Assembly (NCBI GenBank): GCA_028687085.1
Contig: JAQUAU010000048.1
Location: forward strand, 1 to 6,193
Source of the DNA: Minisyncoccota bacterium
GTDB taxonomy: Bacteria > Patescibacteriota > Minisyncoccia > Phycocordibacterales > Phycocordibacteraceae
Direction of reading: 5' to 3'
Length of the DNA: 6,193 bases
Made by a program: the position numbers and the translations under genes. Below the pieces are notes generated by a model. It had not been told where the DNA came from. It saw only the letters and a list, made by a program, of their open reading frames with translations, and did no database searches. Shown here in pieces: positions 6,040 through 6,193 of this stretch. Position 1 is the stretch's first letter. Every line of letters starts with the position of its first letter.

Positions 6040-6051
6040 TATCTGTATAAT

Positions 6052-6080
6052 ATTATACTATTTTATATTTGTATCGACAA
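6052..6080 (-). promoter_or_regulatory. Sigma70-type promoter of the PAS leader
   Basis: The minus strand shows TTGTCG (6080-6075), 17 nt, then a perfect TATAAT (6057-6052). The -10 box is half of a 12-bp palindrome, TATAATATTATA (6046-6057). The start is expected near 6044. It lies immediately after the stop codon of the upstream gene. Confidence 0.7.
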
Positions 6081-6086
6081 ATTTTT

Positions 6087-6193
6087 TTATCTCTTTAAAA
6101 AAGACCTGCCAAGATTAAAGGCCTTGTCGATAAAGACCTTTCGTTTTGGTGAGTCTGGCGCGACACCGTCCATACCCCCGGCGAAAAGACCGC
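6087..6193 (-). CDS. C-terminal end of an unidentified protein, 5' part outside window
   Basis: One minus-strand frame is open from the window edge to TAA at 6089-6087 and gives 34 residues: GLFAGGMDGVAPDSPK followed by RKVFIDKAFNLGRSFLKR. Third codon positions here are rich in C and G, in contrast to the AT-rich DNA that follows, which favours real coding. The other two frames also remain open for much of the stretch, so the evidence is limited. The basic ending KAFNLGRSFLKR could be a terminal helix. The glycine-rich FAGG start recalls the end of some FAD- or NAD-dependent oxidoreductases, but the match is too short to name a family. Confidence 0.45.
   Translation of the reverse strand, partial: GLFAGGMDGVAPDSPKRKVFIDKAFNLGRSFLKR

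Larger units (their letters stand above)
5956..6044 (-). ncRNA. Structured leader RNA or small RNA upstream of the PAS gene
   Basis: The predicted transcript starts near 6044 and has two hairpins. The first, CTCACAAAG/CTTTGATGAG (6039-6014), has nine pairs with one bulged A and a seven-base loop, AGGGGGG. The second is the terminator-like stem at 6003-5968. A single-stranded link, ACATATTTATC, joins them. Terminated RNA would be near 90 nt. I do not recognise it as a known riboswitch: it lacks the conserved cores of the c-di-GMP, TPP, fluoride, preQ1, ZTP and guanidine classes as I know them. It may be an orphan attenuator or an independent sRNA. Confidence 0.45.

Noticed and set aside
6014..6044. 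Hammerhead ribozyme core suggested by TTGATGAG in the PAS leader
   Set aside because: The first core base differs, and the required GAAA and third stem are absent.

Overview
The window carries eight protein-coding genes, all on the minus strand, so transcription runs from position 6193 towards position 1. Two genes are cut by the window edges. Gaps are short, base composition is moderate to AT-rich between genes, and Shine-Dalgarno sites are clear. Rubrerythrin/rubredoxin parts, a winged-helix/nucleotidyltransferase protein and multi-PAS signalling together suggest an anaerobic or microaerophilic bacterium. The gene style is reminiscent of candidate phyla such as Omnitrophota, but that is only an impression. 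No rRNA, tRNA, CRISPR or intact mobile element was seen, and no gap exceeds 300 bases.

In transcription order: (1) the last 34 codons of an unidentified gene (6193-6087). (2) A strong promoter-like site (TTGTCG-17-TATAAT) just inside and after that gene's 3' end, leading into a leader of about 100 nt. The leader holds a hairpin with a loop of six G and then an intrinsic-terminator-like hairpin with a U tract, directly before the RBS of (3) a 528-residue protein made of four PAS domains with no visible output domain (5940-4354). This looks like transcriptional attenuation or an orphan riboswitch or sRNA. (4) A second promoter-like site then precedes a tight four-gene cluster (4255-1449, gaps of 34, 21 and 31 nt): a DUF486 four-helix membrane protein, a 419-residue fusion of a calcineurin-like phosphoesterase with a rubrerythrin/rubredoxin module, a YeaO-like DUF488 protein, and a class I SAM-dependent methyltransferase.

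(5) A 121-nt spacer with a REP-like palindrome and several inverted repeats separates this cluster from (6) a classical short-chain dehydrogenase/reductase (1327-537). This gene is broken by a single-base deletion near position 794. (7) After a 203-nt AT-rich gap comes the start of a winged-helix/nucleotidyltransferase protein (333-1, partial). Its promoter is overlaid by two adjacent palindromes that look like an autoregulatory operator.

The most unusual items are the phosphoesterase-rubrerythrin fusion, whose four-helix domain appears to have lost several diiron ligands while keeping the rubredoxin cysteines, and the structured leader ahead of the PAS gene. How the four clustered genes cooperate is not clear from sequence; a redox or stress-linked function is only inferred.
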